The notes beneath the pieces were generated by a model. That model worked only from the letters and a program-made list of their open reading frames with translations. It searched no databases and was not told the DNA's origin. A DNA stretch of 6,854 nt from contig JAQTRT010000177.1 of the NCBI GenBank assembly GCA_028711675.1, positions 1 through 6,854 on the forward strand. The letters run 5' to 3'. Position 1 is the stretch's first letter. Each line of letters opens with the position of its first letter. Of this stretch, positions 6,024-6,854 are shown piece by piece. A program made the translations under genes and the position numbers. The stretch is from a bacterium. Lineage in GTDB: Bacteria; Spirochaetota; JAHITG01.

Positions 6024-6509
6024 TTAATAGATAAAACCGAAAATCTTGTAATCGTTCTTCTCTATGATGATATCGATCTCGGCGAGCTGCTGCTTATGCA
6101 GTTCATAACTCCCCTCGAAATCGATAAAAAATTTCAAATAATACAAATGACCGTTCAGCCTTGCGTCATTGCTGATCTGTTCGTTCTCCACTCCGCAGGC
6201 CGCGGAGAACCTGAGAAGACTGCTCTGCTGAAGGAACGAACTGATATTATGACCTGTGATCTTCAGGATATATTCATAGGCATTGATCTTTTCCATAACA
6301 AGGTTATCCGTCAGCTCCATGATCTTGTTCTTTTCCATCCGCCGCAGTGAAATATTGGTGCTGATCATCTTTTTCAATTGCATGGAATTTTTCTGTTTCA
6401 GGCATGCCAGGAAATTACTGGCCAGGCTCAGTATTCCCCGGTCGCCGCTCTCCTGGCCGTACAGGGACACCGGTATTATGAAAAAGAGGATTATTATTCT
6501 AAACGGCAT
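6024..6509 (-). CDS. Small secreted protein of unknown function
   Basis: I do not recognise this 161-residue protein. It starts with a signal peptide: R4, a hydrophobic run rich in I and F (5-16), and a probable signal peptidase I site after S-L-Y-G (18). There is no lipobox cysteine, so it should be released to the periplasm or beyond. The mature part (about 143 residues) has two cysteines, C36 and C105, which could pair. Predicted helices fill the first half and a strand-rich C-terminus follows (L-Y-Y-L-K-F-F-I-D-F, then D-I-I-I-E...K-I-F-G-F-I-Y). That arrangement would suit a small alpha+beta domain but does not identify one. The ATG at 6509 has no Shine-Dalgarno sequence, and a promoter-like element lies directly before it, so the mRNA may be leaderless. 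The next in-frame ATG (residue 43) would remove the signal peptide. The gene precedes the HAMP-protein gene by 12 bases, so the pair is probably co-expressed and perhaps works together at the membrane. Confidence 0.75.
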   Translation of the reverse strand: MPFRIIILFFIIPVSLYGQESGDRGILSLASNFLACLKQKNSMQLKKMISTNISLRRMEKNKIMELTDNLVMEKINAYEYILKITGHNISSFLQQSSLLRFSAACGVENEQISNDARLNGHLYYLKFFIDFEGSYELHKQQLAEIDIIIEKNDYKIFGFIY

Positions 6510-6514
6510 GAATA

Positions 6515-6543
6515 AATGTAATAAAAATCAAATGGAATGTCAA
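6515..6543 (-). promoter_or_regulatory. Putative promoter of the secreted-protein/HAMP operon
   Basis: On the minus strand a perfect -35 TTGACA (6543-6538) is followed after exactly 17 bases by TACATT (6520-6515, 4 of 6). Transcription would begin within a base or two of the ATG at 6509, leaving essentially no 5' leader. Confidence 0.5.
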
Positions 6544-6555
6544 GTTTAAAAAAAT

Positions 6556-6583
6556 TTGATATATAAAAATAATTGGCTATGAT
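6556..6583 (+). promoter_or_regulatory. Putative promoter of the DUF115/Maf-like gene
   Basis: TTGATA (6556-6561, 5 of 6) and TATGAT (6578-6583, 5 of 6) are separated by 16 bases. Transcription would start near 6590, giving a leader of about 36 bases that contains the AAGGAG ribosome binding site. Confidence 0.5.
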
Positions 6584-6612
6584 TATAGAACGCGCGTTTC
6601 CGTCAAGAGAAC

Positions 6613-6618
6613 AAGGAG
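6613..6618 (+). promoter_or_regulatory. Ribosome binding site that fixes a TTG start
   Basis: AAGGAG lies seven bases before TTG at 6626. No ATG or GTG lies near it in an open frame, so it decides the unusual start codon of the downstream gene. Confidence 0.75.
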
Positions 6619-6625
6619 TATTATC

Positions 6626-6854
6626 TTGGAAGAGAGACTGGAATTATTAAAGGAACATCATCCTTATTTTCCCTTCCCCTTTCTCCGGAAGGCCGCAGAT
6701 CTTGAACCGGAAAAAAGCCGGTCCGGGTCCTGGACCATAAAATGGCCGGCTCAGGGAAAAGGGACATACATCCACAGCCGGTATGATCCGGAACAGGAAG
6801 CCCGCGAAATGGTGCGTCCTTTTCAGGTCCGGCCCGGGGAAGCTGTCTTTATCC
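6626..6854 (+). CDS. DUF115/Maf-like motility-associated glycosyltransferase family protein, N-terminal part only
   Basis: Only the first 76 codons are inside the window; the frame stays open to the right edge. The N-terminus starts with a charged helix (L-E-E-R-L-E-L-L-K-E-H-H-P), followed by a poorly conserved stretch and then Y-I-H-S-R-Y-D-P-E-Q-E-A (48-59). That last pattern, of the form L/I-H-S-x-Y-D-P-x-x-E-A, is typical of the N-terminal region of DUF115/MptE-like proteins, often annotated as motility-associated factor (Maf) glycosyltransferases. In flagellated bacteria Maf proteins glycosylate flagellin with nonulosonic acids; other members are uncharacterised. The catalytic DUF115 core lies outside, so the call rests on one motif recalled from family knowledge. 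The TTG start is supported by AAGGAG seven bases upstream. The gene is divergent from the secreted-protein/HAMP pair across 116 bases. Confidence 0.6.
   Translation, partial: MEERLELLKEHHPYFPFPFLRKAADLEPEKSRSGSWTIKWPAQGKGTYIHSRYDPEQEAREMVRPFQVRPGEAVFI

Overview
The window looks like an ordinary chromosomal stretch from a diderm (Gram-negative-type) bacterium of medium GC content. It carries nine genes and no sign of a mobile element, CRISPR array, tRNA or rRNA. A lipoprotein with a relaxed lipobox (F-L-S-C), a partial gene resembling the DUF115/Maf motility-associated glycosyltransferases, and a PASTA-tailed class B penicillin-binding protein would fit a spirochaete or a related environmental lineage. 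That assignment is a guess and cannot be settled from this sequence.

Layout. (1) 1-1754, minus strand: coaC, coaB and pcm form an operon. The first two make 4'-phosphopantetheine for coenzyme A. Here they are two separate genes overlapping by 14 nt, whereas most bacteria carry one fused coaBC. pcm (protein repair) runs off the left edge. (2) 1755-1940: a divergent control region with a GC-rich potential hairpin in the coaC leader and a perfect 28-bp AT-rich palindrome whose two ends are outward-facing -35 boxes. (3) 1941-5436, plus strand: an operon of a lipoprotein of unknown function, yjbQ, signal peptidase I (lepB) and a monofunctional transpeptidase with a C-terminal PASTA domain. Three of the four products act at the cell envelope. 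(4) 5433-6509, minus strand: a small secreted protein followed by a two-TM HAMP protein with no output domain. The HAMP gene converges on the PBP gene and shares a TTAA stop palindrome with it. (5) 6510-6625: a second divergent promoter region built like the first. (6) 6626-6854, plus strand: the start of a DUF115/Maf-like gene using a TTG start, cut by the right edge.

No clearly new multi-gene system is visible. The observations most worth checking are the palindromic divergent promoter, the structured coaC leader, the split and overlapping coaC/coaB pair, the shared palindrome that makes two convergent proteins end in the same F-K-T, a probable leaderless mRNA for the secreted protein, and the unassigned secreted-protein/HAMP pair.
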